64,000 nucleotides of DNA from Halobacillus kuroshimensis DSM 18393 (GCF_000425705.1 NZ_AUDY01000008.1:186001-250000), one strand, 5' to 3'. Positions 42,322 through 51,027 are shown, numbered from the stretch's first letter. The notes: generated by a model not told the origin, from the letters alone. Numbers and translations are program-made.

Positions 42322-42513
42322 ATGAGGCGCCGGACAGAAGCGCGAACGAAGAAGGAAAAGAATAGAGACATCGGCGGCTTTGTTTTTATGATTTTATTGA
42401 TAGCGGCTCTTCCGCATCTGTATGGAACCTTCAGTATTGCTGTGAATCTCGTTCTTGTATCGTTTGTTTATGGACTGTTGATGCTTCTGATTACTCTTTT
42501 TTCAAGGAATTGA
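42322..42513 (+). CDS. Small membrane protein, unknown function
   Basis: 63 residues: a strongly basic N-terminus (MRRRTEARTKKEKNRD) followed by two hydrophobic segments (about 20-35 and 41-60). AAAAAGGAGGGTG fixes the ATG at 42322. No family recognised. It opens a second run of very short genes. Confidence 0.6.
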   Translation: MRRRTEARTKKEKNRDIGGFVFMILLIAALPHLYGTFSIAVNLVLVSFVYGLLMLLITLFSRN

Positions 42514-42630
42514 TCTGTCGTGAAAGTCGTAACTGTGTACCCCTTCCATAAAGAGAGGGAGAAACATTGAAACATCTTCCATCATATGGAATGATAGAAG
42601 GGTGCTTTTGTAGAGTGGGAAGGAGATGCC

Positions 42631-42750
42631 ATGAATAAAAATTTTTATTTGCTGTTCTTTCCCAAAAGTGGCAAATGGAAGCTTGAAGCCTCGATTGATG
42701 ATCGACCGCATGGATTTGTCTTCGTCCACGTTTATAAGAGGGATGAATAA
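42631..42750 (+). CDS. 39-residue protein, unknown function
   Basis: A short frame (MNKNFYLLFFPKSGKWKLEAS, ending HGFVFVHVYKRDE) with a strong GGAAGGAG seven bases before the ATG. Soluble, beta-like. Its stop is 18 bases before the next small gene. Confidence 0.5.
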   Translation: MNKNFYLLFFPKSGKWKLEASIDDRPHGFVFVHVYKRDE

Positions 42751-42768
42751 GGAGAAGGAGTTTTTTTA

Positions 42769-43059
42769 TTGAGACGTACATACAGTTTATGGTCGGCAGG
42801 GTTGAGTGTATCCGCAGTTCTGCTGATTGTTTTATCCTATGGGGCCGCTCCGGCTGATCCTGAGGGCTTTGGGAAAATCATGATACAAATCTGCTTTTTC
42901 GGAGCGCTGGCTTCAGCAGTGGCAAGTCTCGCGCTGAGCTTTCTGGCTTGGAAGAACAAAGAGAGGGGTTTCTTAAAATGGACGGCTCCACTTATCCTTT
43001 TGGGGACCCTGCTGGTGTTTCTCGCTCTATTCGTTTTCATGGTTATCAGTTTTTTGTAG
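42769..43059 (+). CDS. Small membrane protein, unknown function
   Basis: 96 residues with three hydrophobic segments (about 10-25, 36-60, 70-94) and the basic loop AWKNKERGFLKW. TTG start with AAGGAGAAGGAG upstream. No family recognised. The next gene begins 18 bases after its stop. Confidence 0.65.
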   Translation: MRRTYSLWSAGLSVSAVLLIVLSYGAAPADPEGFGKIMIQICFFGALASAVASLALSFLAWKNKERGFLKWTAPLILLGTLLVFLALFVFMVISFL

Positions 43060-43077
43060 TCGGAAGGAGCAGGGGAA

Positions 43078-43338
43078 ATGGAAAAAGAAAGGTTATACAG
43101 GAGGACAGCTGCGTCCAGTCTGGTCATCAGTCTGCTCATGTGGGTGCCGAATCTCGTTTTTCAGACAGCCAGCCCTTTATGGCTGCTGACTTTTATTATC
43201 GCTCCTATCGGGGCTGCCTTTGCTTTACTTGCAAAAAATTACTGGCTCATAGCAGCGAATATAATCATGTTCTTCAGTTTTTTCATCCTGATGTCGGGTG
43301 GCTACTGGATTCAGTCTCTTATAGATGGACAGCCTTGA
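43078..43338 (+). CDS. Small membrane protein, unknown function
   Basis: 86 residues with two to three hydrophobic segments (about 11-28, 34-52, 56-75). GGAAGGAGCAGGGG precedes the ATG. Similar in size and order to the preceding protein but not clearly homologous. No family recognised. Confidence 0.65.
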   Translation: MEKERLYRRTAASSLVISLLMWVPNLVFQTASPLWLLTFIIAPIGAAFALLAKNYWLIAANIIMFFSFFILMSGGYWIQSLIDGQP

Positions 43339-43521
43339 GCAAGGGGATAAGATATTATCGGTCTAATTCTTGAAAGGGAGCGTTTTCGGTCGGATTACCG
43401 GTCACAGTGTACATCCGCTCCTGTAGAGAAGTAACAGCAGAAATAAGACCTTGAATAACGCAGGATATAGAAATATTTATCTTTTGTGAAGGTTACATAA
43501 CAACTACGGGGAGGTGAAAGG

Positions 43522-43665
43522 ATGTTGATGCAGGTCTTTTTTATGTTTGCTGCATTATCCATCCCAGTTTCAATTTTGTTTGACAAAGAGGCGGTGGGAG
43601 TACTGGCGTCCTTGTTTTTTATGCTGGTGGCTGCCTTTTTCAGTAAACCGAGGTTCAGCAAGTAG
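43522..43665 (+). CDS. 47-residue membrane peptide
   Basis: Two hydrophobic segments (MQVFFMFAALSIPVSILF and GVLASLFFMLVAAFF) around FDKEAV, ending SKPRFSK. GGGGAGGTGAAAGG precedes the ATG. Terminator at 43726. No family recognised. Confidence 0.55.
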   Translation: MLMQVFFMFAALSIPVSILFDKEAVGVLASLFFMLVAAFFSKPRFSK

Positions 43666-43725
43666 TTCATATGTAAAAAAGTGAAGCGGATAGTTCTTGA
43701 AGCACAAGGAAAAGATGGATGACCT

Positions 43726-43760
43726 AAACACCCTTATGTTCGTAAGGGTGTTTCTTTTTT
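43726..43760 (+). terminator. Rho-independent terminator
   Basis: AAACACCCTTA (43726-43736) pairs with TAAGGGTGTTT (43743-43753), followed by CTTTTTT. It closes the small-gene run. Confidence 0.88.
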
Positions 43761-43797
43761 GATAAAATGATGTAGTTTGAATTAGGACTAGCCATGG

Positions 43798-43855
43798 GCA
43801 CGAACCGCAGGCGTCACCACCGAACGCTCCTCGCGCCGACGCCTGCGGGAAAACA
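43798..43855. repeat. Second copy of the interspersed repeat
   Basis: 43805-43833 is identical to 9935-9963. Here CCGCAGGCGTC also pairs with GACGCCTGCGG (about 43838-43848), making a local palindrome. No coding frame. Confidence 0.65.
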
Positions 43856-44204
43856 GCTTTACCATATTTGAGCAAAGCTTCGCAGACTCAAAAGAACACT
43901 ACAGGCTGCGTAACTTCCGCTTGCATGGGGAAGAACATATTCGTGACTAAAGGTTGAGGACAACTCCTTTGGAGACACTAGTAAAAACGCGCTTTTTTCT
44001 ATGAGAAAATCCTGCTCTAATTGATCAGGATTTTTTTGGAAGTGATTTAAAATCAGATTTACCAGACTGTTATACTTATATATCTATTTGCTAGGGGGAA
44101 ATGGGGAAATATTCTATAAGTCCTTCTTTGATTAATCGTTTGATTTCAATAGAACCCGGGTAATGCTATTCCAGAAAACTAAAAGGAATGCAAAGGATGG
44201 TTCT
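43856..44204. other. Gene-free stretch before the second MFS gene
   Basis: No supported frame. The MFS frame is open from 44163 but the well-supported start is at 44205. Confidence 0.35.
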
Positions 44205-45350
44205 ATGACTAAACGAGTGGAAATACCGACAATATCAATGATTGGTTTATTGGCTCTATCCATTATTTTCGGTTGGTTCAGGTACGGATACGGATTGTTG
44301 TTCACTGAATTCAGTGCCACATTTGATCTTTCGGCGTCCCTGCTCGGAGTGATTTCCAGTATGACGTTTATTACGTTTATGGCGGGCGCGCTTATGGTGA
44401 TTCTTCTTGTATCTAAATTCGGAGCCCGGCCGATGATTTTGGGAGGTATCTTTGCTGCTTCAACGGGTCTTTTGATCGCAGCGCTTACGGACAGCTGGCT
44501 CATTTTTGCTGCCGCCTGTCTTTTGGCAGGCTTCAGTCCCGGGTTGACCTGGTCGTCTTTTTCAAAAAGTGTGACCCAGCACGTAGAGGAAAGGGTGCAG
44601 GAGCGGACGCTTGCCATCATCAGTACAGGTTCTTCTGTTGGCTTGATCTTTATATCTCTTTTATATTTACTTCTGAACGGGGACTGGCGGATCATCTGGG
44701 GCGGGGGTGCCGTGTTCGGTTATTTTATTCTTATATGGGCCTGGCGTTCTGTTCCCGAAAAAAATGCAGAAACTATCGGGTCCCCGATTAAGATGGCGGA
44801 TCTGCGTCCTCTTTTTACAAAAGAAGCCAATCCCTTTTATATCGCTTCGTTTCTATTTGGCGTAACAGAAGCAACGTACTGGACGTATGCGGCAGATTTC
44901 GTCCAGGAAAACTTCTCGATCACAAATGCCAATGCCGTCTTCTTTTTGATTACAGGAATCGCCGGTCTTGCCGGTTTGTGTGCGGGTGACATAATCAGCA
45001 GACTGGGCATGCGGATGAGCTTTATCGTGACCATCCTTATTTATTCGTTGAGTATTGCCGTTCTGTATTTGTTTCAGGGCTGGATTCTGGTATGCATTTC
45101 AGGTGCTCTGTTCGGGGCTTCCTTTATGCTGTATGCAGCCTACCTGCCGATATGGAGTGCGAAAGTTTTCCCGAATATCCCTGCTCAAGGCTTCAGTATC
45201 TGTATTGTCATTTTGAATGTCGGAGCGGTTATCGGTCCGGCGGTCTTCGGCTGGATTCTGGCTTATTCACCGTATGAGCTCATTTTCCTGCTGCTTGGAA
45301 TCGTTGGATGCCTGAAAGTTTTTGCTCTACCTGTCACTGAAAAAGCGTAA
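44205..45350 (+). CDS. MFS transporter (YbfB/YjiJ-like)
   Basis: 381 residues, 12 membrane segments. FGWFRYGYGLLFTEFSATF, GARPMILGGIFAASTGL, GFSPGLTWSSFSKSVTQHVEER and LYAAYLPIWSAKVFPNIPAQG place it in the same subgroup as the protein at 34818, though the two are well diverged. The substrate is unknown. GCAAAGGATGG precedes the ATG at 44205. A terminator follows, so it is monocistronic. Confidence 0.85.
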   Translation: MTKRVEIPTISMIGLLALSIIFGWFRYGYGLLFTEFSATFDLSASLLGVISSMTFITFMAGALMVILLVSKFGARPMILGGIFAASTGLLIAALTDSWLIFAAACLLAGFSPGLTWSSFSKSVTQHVEERVQERTLAIISTGSSVGLIFISLLYLLLNGDWRIIWGGGAVFGYFILIWAWRSVPEKNAETIGSPIKMADLRPLFTKEANPFYIASFLFGVTEATYWTYAADFVQENFSITNANAVFFLITGIAGLAGLCAGDIISRLGMRMSFIVTILIYSLSIAVLYLFQGWILVCISGALFGASFMLYAAYLPIWSAKVFPNIPAQGFSICIVILNVGAVIGPAVFGWILAYSPYELIFLLLGIVGCLKVFALPVTEKA

Positions 45351-45351
45351 G

Positions 45352-45382
45352 AAAAGCCCGTCCTGCAGACGGGCTTTTTTTT
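45352..45382 (+). terminator. Rho-independent terminator
   Basis: AAAAGCCCGTC (45352-45362) pairs with GACGGGCTTTT (45368-45378), then TTTT. Confidence 0.9.
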
Positions 45383-45596
45383 CGTGAAACAACGTGCATG
45401 GCCTTCCTGTATGAACAGTCTCTTTCGTGATACAATACAGGTAGTACCAATTATTGGATGTTTTTGAGGTGAAAAAGAGCCTTGAGTGGCTGAGGCGGTA
45501 GATATCATACATATAAAAAAGGGAACGTTTAACAATGAGGATTCGTATGGGAAGAGAATGGGGTCTCCTGCTATTAACTAAGGAGGTGGAAGGATC

Positions 45597-45683
45597 GTGG
45601 ATTGGATCGATATCATAGGGTTGTCTGTATTAACCGTTTTGTTTTTATCCATCTATAATTATTTGTTCGAATCCAGAAAGTAA
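45597..45683 (+). CDS. 28-residue single-pass membrane peptide
   Basis: GTG start with a near-perfect AAGGAGGTGG about eight bases upstream. It encodes one hydrophobic helix (WIDIIGLSVLTVLFLSIY) and a short NYLFESRK tail. The excellent ribosome binding site is the main support. Confidence 0.45.
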   Translation: MDWIDIIGLSVLTVLFLSIYNYLFESRK

Positions 45684-45701
45684 ATGTGAAAAATACATAA
45701 A

Positions 45702-45731
45702 AAGGCTCCAGACCATCGGCATGGAGCCTTA
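45702..45731. terminator. Bidirectional terminator
   Basis: AAGGCTCCA pairs with TGGAGCCTT around a 12-base loop, with A5 on the plus-left side giving a T run for the minus-strand gene. Confidence 0.75.
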
Positions 45732-45734
45732 CTG

Positions 45735-46619
45735 TTATGCCTCTGCTTTTATAAGCTCATAGTATTTGTATAACGCCTGTGTTCCGTTATTTTCACCACC
45801 GGCCTCTGCCAGTTGATCATACAGCTGCTTGGCGAGCTTCAGACCCGGAACGGGAATGTCCAGTTTTTCTGCGGACTCGATGGCAATCTGCATATCCTTA
45901 ATGAAGTGTTTGACGTAAAACCCGGGGTCGAAGTTACCGTCGATCATCCGCGGACCGAGGTTGGAAAGGGACCAGCTGCCGGCAGCACCGAATTCGATGC
46001 TTTTGAGAACGGTTTTCGGGTTGAGGCCGGCTTTCTCTGCGTAAAGGATTGCTTCTGTCACACCCATCATGCCTGAAGCGATGGCAATTTGATTGGACAT
46101 TTTCGTATGCTGTCCGGCACCGGCTTCTCCTTGAAGGACGATGTTTTCCCCCATGGCTTCGAAGACAGGCTTGATTGATTCAAATGCATCCGCCTCTCCG
46201 CCGACCATGATGGTCAGCTTTCCGTTACGCGCACCGACATCACCTCCGGACACAGGAGCGTCAAAGGCGTGAATATCCTTTTCCTTGGCTTTGTTAGCGA
46301 TCGTCTTCGCTAAGTCAGGAGAGGAAGTTGTCATATCGATGACAGTCGAACCTGGTCCGGCATTATGTAAGAGGCCGTTTTCGCCGAAATATACTTCTTC
46401 CACATCCTTGGGATAGCCGACAATTGTAATGATGATGTCGGATGCTGCTGCTAGGGAAGGGATGTCCTCACACCAGCGGGCACCGTCCTCAATAAGTTCG
46501 ACCGCTTTTTCTTTTGTCCGGGTAAAAAGAGAAAGCGGATACCCGGCCTGCATCAAATTGCGGGCCATGCTTTTTCCCATGACTCCTGTACCGATAAATC
46601 CTATCATTGGTTTGTTCAT
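45735..46619 (-). CDS. NAD(P)-dependent beta-hydroxyacid dehydrogenase (3-hydroxyisobutyrate dehydrogenase family, YkwC-like)
   Basis: 294 residues. The Rossmann motif IGFIGTGVMGKSMARNL, the substrate signature FDAPVSGGDVGARNGKL and the catalytic lysine in GAGQHTKMSNQ are intact. The family oxidises 3-hydroxyisobutyrate, tartronate semialdehyde or similar hydroxyacids; YkwC of B. subtilis is the closest recalled relative. The exact substrate is open. It is monocistronic. Confidence 0.9.
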   Translation of the reverse strand: MNKPMIGFIGTGVMGKSMARNLMQAGYPLSLFTRTKEKAVELIEDGARWCEDIPSLAAASDIIITIVGYPKDVEEVYFGENGLLHNAGPGSTVIDMTTSSPDLAKTIANKAKEKDIHAFDAPVSGGDVGARNGKLTIMVGGEADAFESIKPVFEAMGENIVLQGEAGAGQHTKMSNQIAIASGMMGVTEAILYAEKAGLNPKTVLKSIEFGAAGSWSLSNLGPRMIDGNFDPGFYVKHFIKDMQIAIESAEKLDIPVPGLKLAKQLYDQLAEAGGENNGTQALYKYYELIKAEA

Positions 46620-46727
46620 GCGTAACCATCCTTTCCAACAGATTTATATGTAGTATAACAATTCTGAAAATGAAGAGATAGGTAAAGGCTTGGAATGTTT
46701 GCTCATAAGAAAGAAGGGAGAGAAACA

Positions 46728-46919
46728 ATGAAGAAAATATTTTTTATCAGTTCAGCGGCCATCATTATTTTGGCAGCGACGGCTTTTCTATTTATATACC
46801 AAAGTCATGCAGAAGTGACGGAGAAGACGAATGACTGCTATGACATGGGCGGCCTGCCCAAAATGGAAAAGTCCGGATTCATGGAGAAACATTTTGAATG
46901 TAAAGTGGAAACAGAATAA
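46728..46919 (+). CDS. Small secreted or membrane-anchored protein
   Basis: 63 residues: an N-terminal hydrophobic signal/anchor (KKIFFISSAAIIILAATAFLF) and an acidic exported part with two Cys (DCYDMGG, HFECKVE) that could form a disulfide. GAAGGGAGAG precedes the ATG at 46728. No family recognised. Confidence 0.65.
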   Translation: MKKIFFISSAAIIILAATAFLFIYQSHAEVTEKTNDCYDMGGLPKMEKSGFMEKHFECKVETE

Positions 46920-46990
46920 ACGTCAAGCAGGAATTCCAGCAGGAGAACGGGAAGATAATGAGTGTAGACCATTATGAATGGAGGCTGACC

Positions 46991-47494
46991 ATGAACTCTA
47001 CTGTCAAAGGGAATAAGCTTGTCTTGGAACGTGTCTTTCAGGCGCCTGTGGAACTTGTTTTTCAAGCCTATTCGGAACCGGATCGTTTGGAAAAATGGTG
47101 GGGTCCGGAAGGCTGGGAGACGAAAGTGAAGACGTTCGAGTTTATGCCGAACGGAGTCTGGCATTATGGAATGACGTGTGTGGATGAAGACATGGGAGAG
47201 TTTTATGGGATGCAGTCATGGGGGCTTGGAATCTTCCAGTCTATTGAACCGATGAAAAGGATACAGTATAAGGATATGTTTTCAGACGCGGAAGGCATGG
47301 TGAATGAACAGCTTCCGATGATCGACATTGATCTTCGGTTTATTCCGGAAGGGAAAGAAACAAGGCTGGTCATTGAAAGCGAGTTTGAATCTGAAGCCGA
47401 ACTCCAGAAGCTTTTGGAGATGCAGGTCATTGAAGGGATGACATCCCAGTTCACCTGCCTAGACGAGTATTTGTCTAAAGTGAAGATGCATTAA
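46991..47494 (+). CDS. SRPBCC (AHSA1/START-like) domain protein
   Basis: 167 residues. LVLERVFQAPVELVFQAYSEPDRLEKWWGPEGWETKV is the typical start of the AHSA1 subfamily, followed by the WHYGMTCVDE strand pair and a C-terminal helix. The fold holds hydrophobic ligands; no enzyme activity is implied. GGAGGCTGACC supports the ATG at 46991; an ATG at 46958 with GGAGAACGGGA is an alternative. A strong terminator follows. Confidence 0.85.
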   Translation: MNSTVKGNKLVLERVFQAPVELVFQAYSEPDRLEKWWGPEGWETKVKTFEFMPNGVWHYGMTCVDEDMGEFYGMQSWGLGIFQSIEPMKRIQYKDMFSDAEGMVNEQLPMIDIDLRFIPEGKETRLVIESEFESEAELQKLLEMQVIEGMTSQFTCLDEYLSKVKMH

Positions 47495-47501
47495 TGAAAA
47501 G

Positions 47502-47540
47502 AGCTTGGAGGAAAACATGACGTTTTCCTCCAAGCTTTTC
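47502..47540. terminator. Bidirectional terminator
   Basis: AGCTTGGAGGAAAAC (47502-47516) pairs with 47522-47536, a 15-bp perfect stem, then TTTCC. Confidence 0.8.
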
Positions 47541-47552
47541 CTTGTTTCTCCA

Positions 47553-47669
47553 TTAAAATTCCTGATAAACAACTGGGTACTGACCCTGCATCACTCCGGA
47601 TGATCTGAACCCTGTCACAGGAAGGCGCAGTCCGTCATTCAGTACAATTTCCGGGATGGATAATTCCAT
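47553..47669 (-). pseudogene. Possible N-terminal fragment of an aldo/keto reductase
   Basis: The minus strand from ATG 47669 reads SIPEIVLNDGLRLPVTGF, which looks like the conserved beginning of an AKR (LNDGxxLPVIGFG), then diverges (RSSGVMQGQYPVVYQEF) and stops. No ribosome binding site. It is too short to be an enzyme; a gene relic is the best reading. Confidence 0.35.
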
Positions 47670-47884
47670 ATATCGTCACTGTTTGAATAAAGTATGGTTC
47701 TTTCTCTATCTGCCACTTCCATTTTATAGTAAACTGGATTTGTCAGAAAATATAAGACTTTGTTTGAAAGACGCTAGTCTGAAGACATGTTAGAATATAT
47801 GAATAGCAGCATCATAGAGACCTCCCATTTTCATCTGGTTGGATCGACAGACAGGAATCTGTCTGACTGCAAGGAGGACGAAAC
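47670..47884. other. Leader of the PAS-STAS gene
   Basis: No gene seen. GATAGAATATATGAATAGC-like A+T-rich sequence just upstream of a GACAGGAATCTGTC palindrome (about 47850-47863) may hold the promoter and an operator. Confidence 0.35.
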
Positions 47885-48646
47885 ATGGTTGAAAGCATCG
47901 TTGATGTGGATTACAAAGAAGTGATGGAGTATTCGCTCGACCCTTTGATCATTCACACAGATTACAAGATTATCTACATAAATAAGGCAGCTGAAAAGCT
48001 GTTTCAAACGACGAAAGAGGAAGTAGCGGGAAGCAGTCCGCTGGATATATTCCAGGAAACGTCCAAAGGGGCCATTCAGAACCGGATTCTTTCGGCTTAT
48101 GAGAAACCAGCGGATGTGATTGAGGAGACGGTGTACCGGATGGACGGAACGCCTGTGCCTGTCGAATTATACTGCCACCCTGTCAAAATGGGAGAACGCA
48201 GAGCCATTCAATCCTATATCCGTGATATTACCGAAAAAAAGGCTATTGAGGAAAAGCATCAGGCAGTCGTGAAGGAGATCAACGAATTATCCGCCACCAT
48301 CGTACCGATAATGAATGAGACAGCTGTGCTTCCCCTGACAGGGAAAATCGATCAGGAAAAAGCAGGGCAGATTCTGGCCGTCATTCCTGAGAAGGTGCAG
48401 AAGCAGAAACTGAATCATTTAATCATTGATTTTTCCGGAATTTATACGTTCGATCGTGTTGTCATCGATTCATTGTTTAAAATCAACCGCGTGCTTTCGC
48501 TTCTCGGTGTCAAAACGATTGTTACGGGACTGCGCCCCGGAATGGCCATAGAAGCCGCTCACATGCACATGGACTTATCGGAAATTCCGGCCATGGCGGA
48601 TGTGAAAGAAGCCCTTTCGTATCTTGGTGTCCATTCGACACAGTGA
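47885..48646 (+). CDS. PAS-STAS protein, RsbR-like stressosome component
   Basis: 253 residues. A PAS domain (about 10-125: ILHTDYKIIYINKAAEKLF-type, IRDITEKK at its end) is joined by a linker helix to a C-terminal STAS domain (about 140-250: VLPLTGKIDQEKAGQILAVIPEKV, LIIDFSGIYTFDRVVIDSLFKI). B. subtilis RsbR paralogs have the same order but a globin-like N-domain; the YtvA protein has a LOV domain. The phospho-threonine of the DxTG loop is replaced by Ser (DFSG). It may report a signal to the sigma-B pathway. GGAGGACG precedes the ATG. No rsbS/rsbT is adjacent. Confidence 0.82.
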   Translation: MVESIVDVDYKEVMEYSLDPLIIHTDYKIIYINKAAEKLFQTTKEEVAGSSPLDIFQETSKGAIQNRILSAYEKPADVIEETVYRMDGTPVPVELYCHPVKMGERRAIQSYIRDITEKKAIEEKHQAVVKEINELSATIVPIMNETAVLPLTGKIDQEKAGQILAVIPEKVQKQKLNHLIIDFSGIYTFDRVVIDSLFKINRVLSLLGVKTIVTGLRPGMAIEAAHMHMDLSEIPAMADVKEALSYLGVHSTQ

Positions 48647-48667
48647 TCATGATTGCGATAGAAAAGC

Positions 48668-48699
48668 AAAGGACCTTGGTACCATCAGGGTCCTTTTTT
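48668..48699 (+). terminator. Rho-independent terminator
   Basis: AAAGGACC pairs with GGTCCTTT, loop of about 13 bases, T6 after it. Confidence 0.8.
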
Positions 48700-48727
48700 C
48701 ATTGTAAGTATGAAAGGAGGACATACA

Positions 48728-49126
48728 GTGGAAAAACAAAAACGAACGAACCAACCACCTAAAGGAGTCGTGCGTGGCGTGCTTCTGTTAGGCACCGCTC
48801 TCCTCTTATCCATGATTCGTGGAGTGACAGACCTGGATTCAGCTGGACTTGGAGAGGCTTACATGCCTTTGCTGATCGGGGGATTCCTTCTGTTTCTATT
48901 ACTCAGCCTGTTTCTGCTTTGGAAGATCTACCGCGGGAGGGAGTGGGCCAGAATCACTCATCTCGGATTGTTTACCTTCAGTTTAATCAGCAGTATGGGG
49001 GAGACCGTTACGTGGTTCGACTCCGCCCCTTCTTTCTTTTGGTTGTATGTTATGGAGACGCTCCTTGTCATCGGGGGCTTTGTGCTGTTATTTCAGCGGA
49101 AGTCGTCCCAATGGTTTATGAAGTAG
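48728..49126 (+). CDS. Membrane protein, unknown function
   Basis: 132 residues, four hydrophobic segments (about 15-33, 47-65, 74-92, 103-122), with WKIYRGREWARITHLGLF in the cytoplasmic loop. GTG start with AAAGGAGG upstream. No family recognised. Confidence 0.65.
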   Translation: MEKQKRTNQPPKGVVRGVLLLGTALLLSMIRGVTDLDSAGLGEAYMPLLIGGFLLFLLLSLFLLWKIYRGREWARITHLGLFTFSLISSMGETVTWFDSAPSFFWLYVMETLLVIGGFVLLFQRKSSQWFMK

Positions 49127-49233
49127 TAAGGTGAGTCCATCGTCTCATGTTTACCGGTCTCAAAACGTATCGCTTTTGTTTGTCCTTTTCCTCTGCAATA
49201 ATTACTAGCAGAGAAAAAGGAGGAGGAAAGATA

Positions 49234-50340
49234 ATGACAAACAATGTTCCAACATCTGTACAACCATTATTTGAAAAATTCAATAGTGATCAGCTTGAAC
49301 TTGCAAACCGGACCGTAATGGCGCCGATGACACGTGGTTTTTCCCCGGGCGGTGTACCGAATGAGGAAGTCGCCGCCTATTACCGCCGCCGTGCGGAAAA
49401 CCATGTCGGTTTGATTGTCACAGAAGGTACAGGGATCGGTCACCCGGCCTCTGTATCAGGAGAAAACATTCCTCTTTTCTACGGCGAAGAAGCGCTGCAA
49501 GGATGGGAAAATGTCGTGAAGGAAGTGCACGAGGCCGGTGGTAAAATCGCGCCGCAGCTCTGGCATGTGGGTATGACCCGGAATGAAGGCGACCTCCCAA
49601 ATCCGGAAGCTGCTGCAGTCGGTCCGTCCGGTCTGAACCTGGATGGGGAGAAAATCAACGAACCGCTCACAACTGAAGAAGTGGAAGATCTTGTAGAATC
49701 CTATGCGGCCGCTGCCGGCCACGCGAAACGTATCGGCTTCGATGCGATTGAAATCCACGGCGCCCACGGCTATTTGATTGACCAGTTTTTCTGGGAGCAG
49801 ACCAATAAACGTTCAGACCGCTTCGGTGGAGATCTTGTGGGACGTACACAGTTCGCGGTGGAAATCGTGGAAGCCTGCCGCCGTGAAGTTGGTCCGGATT
49901 TCCCGATCATTTTCCGTTTCTCCCAATGGAAGATGAATGATTTTCAAGCGAAACTTGTTGAAACATCGGAGGAGCTGGAACAGTTCCTGAACCCGCTCGT
50001 TGAAGCCGGTGTGGATATTTTCCACTGCTCCACCCGCCGTTTCTGGGAGCCGGAATTTGAAGGCTCTGACTTGAACCTTGCTGGATGGACGAAGAAAATC
50101 ACAGGCAAACCGGTCATTTCCGTCGGTTCTGTCGGACTTGATGGTGTGTTCACATCCTTCACCAGCACAGAAACATCAAGCCTTGATGGATTGATGGAGA
50201 AACTGAAGAACGATGAATTCGATCTTGTAGCGATCGGTCGTTCCCTGCTTCATGACCCGGCATGGGTGAAGAAGGTGGAAGAAGGTCGTTCCGATGAACT
50301 GAAGCCGTTCGATAAAGAAGCTCTTGGTAAACTCTATTAA
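49234..50340 (+). CDS. NADH:flavin oxidoreductase (Old Yellow Enzyme family)
   Basis: 368 residues, TIM-barrel flavoenzyme. LANRTVMAPMTRGFSPGGVPNEE, APQLWHVGMTR, IEIHGAHGYLIDQFFWEQTNKRSD (active-site HxxH and substrate region) and the FMN phosphate-binding VAIGRSLLHDPAW are intact. It reduces activated C=C bonds or nitro compounds with NAD(P)H. AAAGGAGGAGG precedes the ATG at 49234. In the neighbourhood several other oxidoreductases occur. Confidence 0.92.
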   Translation: MTNNVPTSVQPLFEKFNSDQLELANRTVMAPMTRGFSPGGVPNEEVAAYYRRRAENHVGLIVTEGTGIGHPASVSGENIPLFYGEEALQGWENVVKEVHEAGGKIAPQLWHVGMTRNEGDLPNPEAAAVGPSGLNLDGEKINEPLTTEEVEDLVESYAAAAGHAKRIGFDAIEIHGAHGYLIDQFFWEQTNKRSDRFGGDLVGRTQFAVEIVEACRREVGPDFPIIFRFSQWKMNDFQAKLVETSEELEQFLNPLVEAGVDIFHCSTRRFWEPEFEGSDLNLAGWTKKITGKPVISVGSVGLDGVFTSFTSTETSSLDGLMEKLKNDEFDLVAIGRSLLHDPAWVKKVEEGRSDELKPFDKEALGKLY

Positions 50341-50476
50341 TATAGTAGAAAAGCAGGCATGGAATTTCCGTGCCTGCTTTTTTTGGTTGTCTAGGGTAGA
50401 GAAGGATAATAGAGGTGAAGGGGCGAATGGTTTGTATAGGAGTTTTCTAAAATTCTCTTTTGAAGGAGGGAAATCA

Positions 50477-50959
50477 ATGGAAGTGAAGACAGCAGATTTA
50501 TGTGATGACTATCCGGACAAGCTTCGTATAGCCTCCCCTGGATTAAAAAGCTTTGGTGGAGTAAAAAGCTTTCACGGTCCTATATCAACCGTCCAGGTGA
50601 AGGATGACAATGTGCTCGTGAGAAAGGCGCTTGAAACCATCCCTCCAGGAAATGTATTGGTCGTCGACGGCATGGGCTCGCAGAACTGCGCTCTTATGGG
50701 AGGGAATCTAGCCGCTATCGCTGAGAAGAGGAACCTTGCTGGTGTCATTATCCACGGGTACATAAGGGATTCGCTCGAAGTGGCGGACACAGACGTCGGC
50801 GTTCTTGCTCTCGGTACTTTTCCGTTGAAAAGCAAAAAGGAAGGGAAGGGAGAGGAAAGTATTCCTTTAACTTTTGGAAACGTTGTCTGGCATCCGGGGG
50901 ATTATGCGTACGTGGATGAAGACGGAGTCGTTCTTGCAGAAGAAAAGCTCCATGATTGA
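50477..50959 (+). CDS. rraA: RraA family protein
   Basis: 160 residues. MEVKTADLCDDYPDKLRIASPGLKSFGG at the start, then VLVVDGMGSQNCALMGGNLAAIAEKRNLAGVIIHGYIRDS, the G-x20-RD metal/substrate pattern of the RraA/HMG-aldolase family. RraA proteins inhibit RNase E in E. coli or act as oxaloacetate decarboxylase/aldolases; in an organism likely without classical RNase E the enzymatic role is more likely. TGAAGGAGG precedes the ATG at 50477. Confidence 0.85.
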   Translation: MEVKTADLCDDYPDKLRIASPGLKSFGGVKSFHGPISTVQVKDDNVLVRKALETIPPGNVLVVDGMGSQNCALMGGNLAAIAEKRNLAGVIIHGYIRDSLEVADTDVGVLALGTFPLKSKKEGKGEESIPLTFGNVVWHPGDYAYVDEDGVVLAEEKLHD

Positions 50960-51027
50960 TTCATAGGATTGTCCATGTATAAAAAGCTATCATTCTGCCT
51001 ATCCTTCTAGTAGAAAGGGTGATGGTG

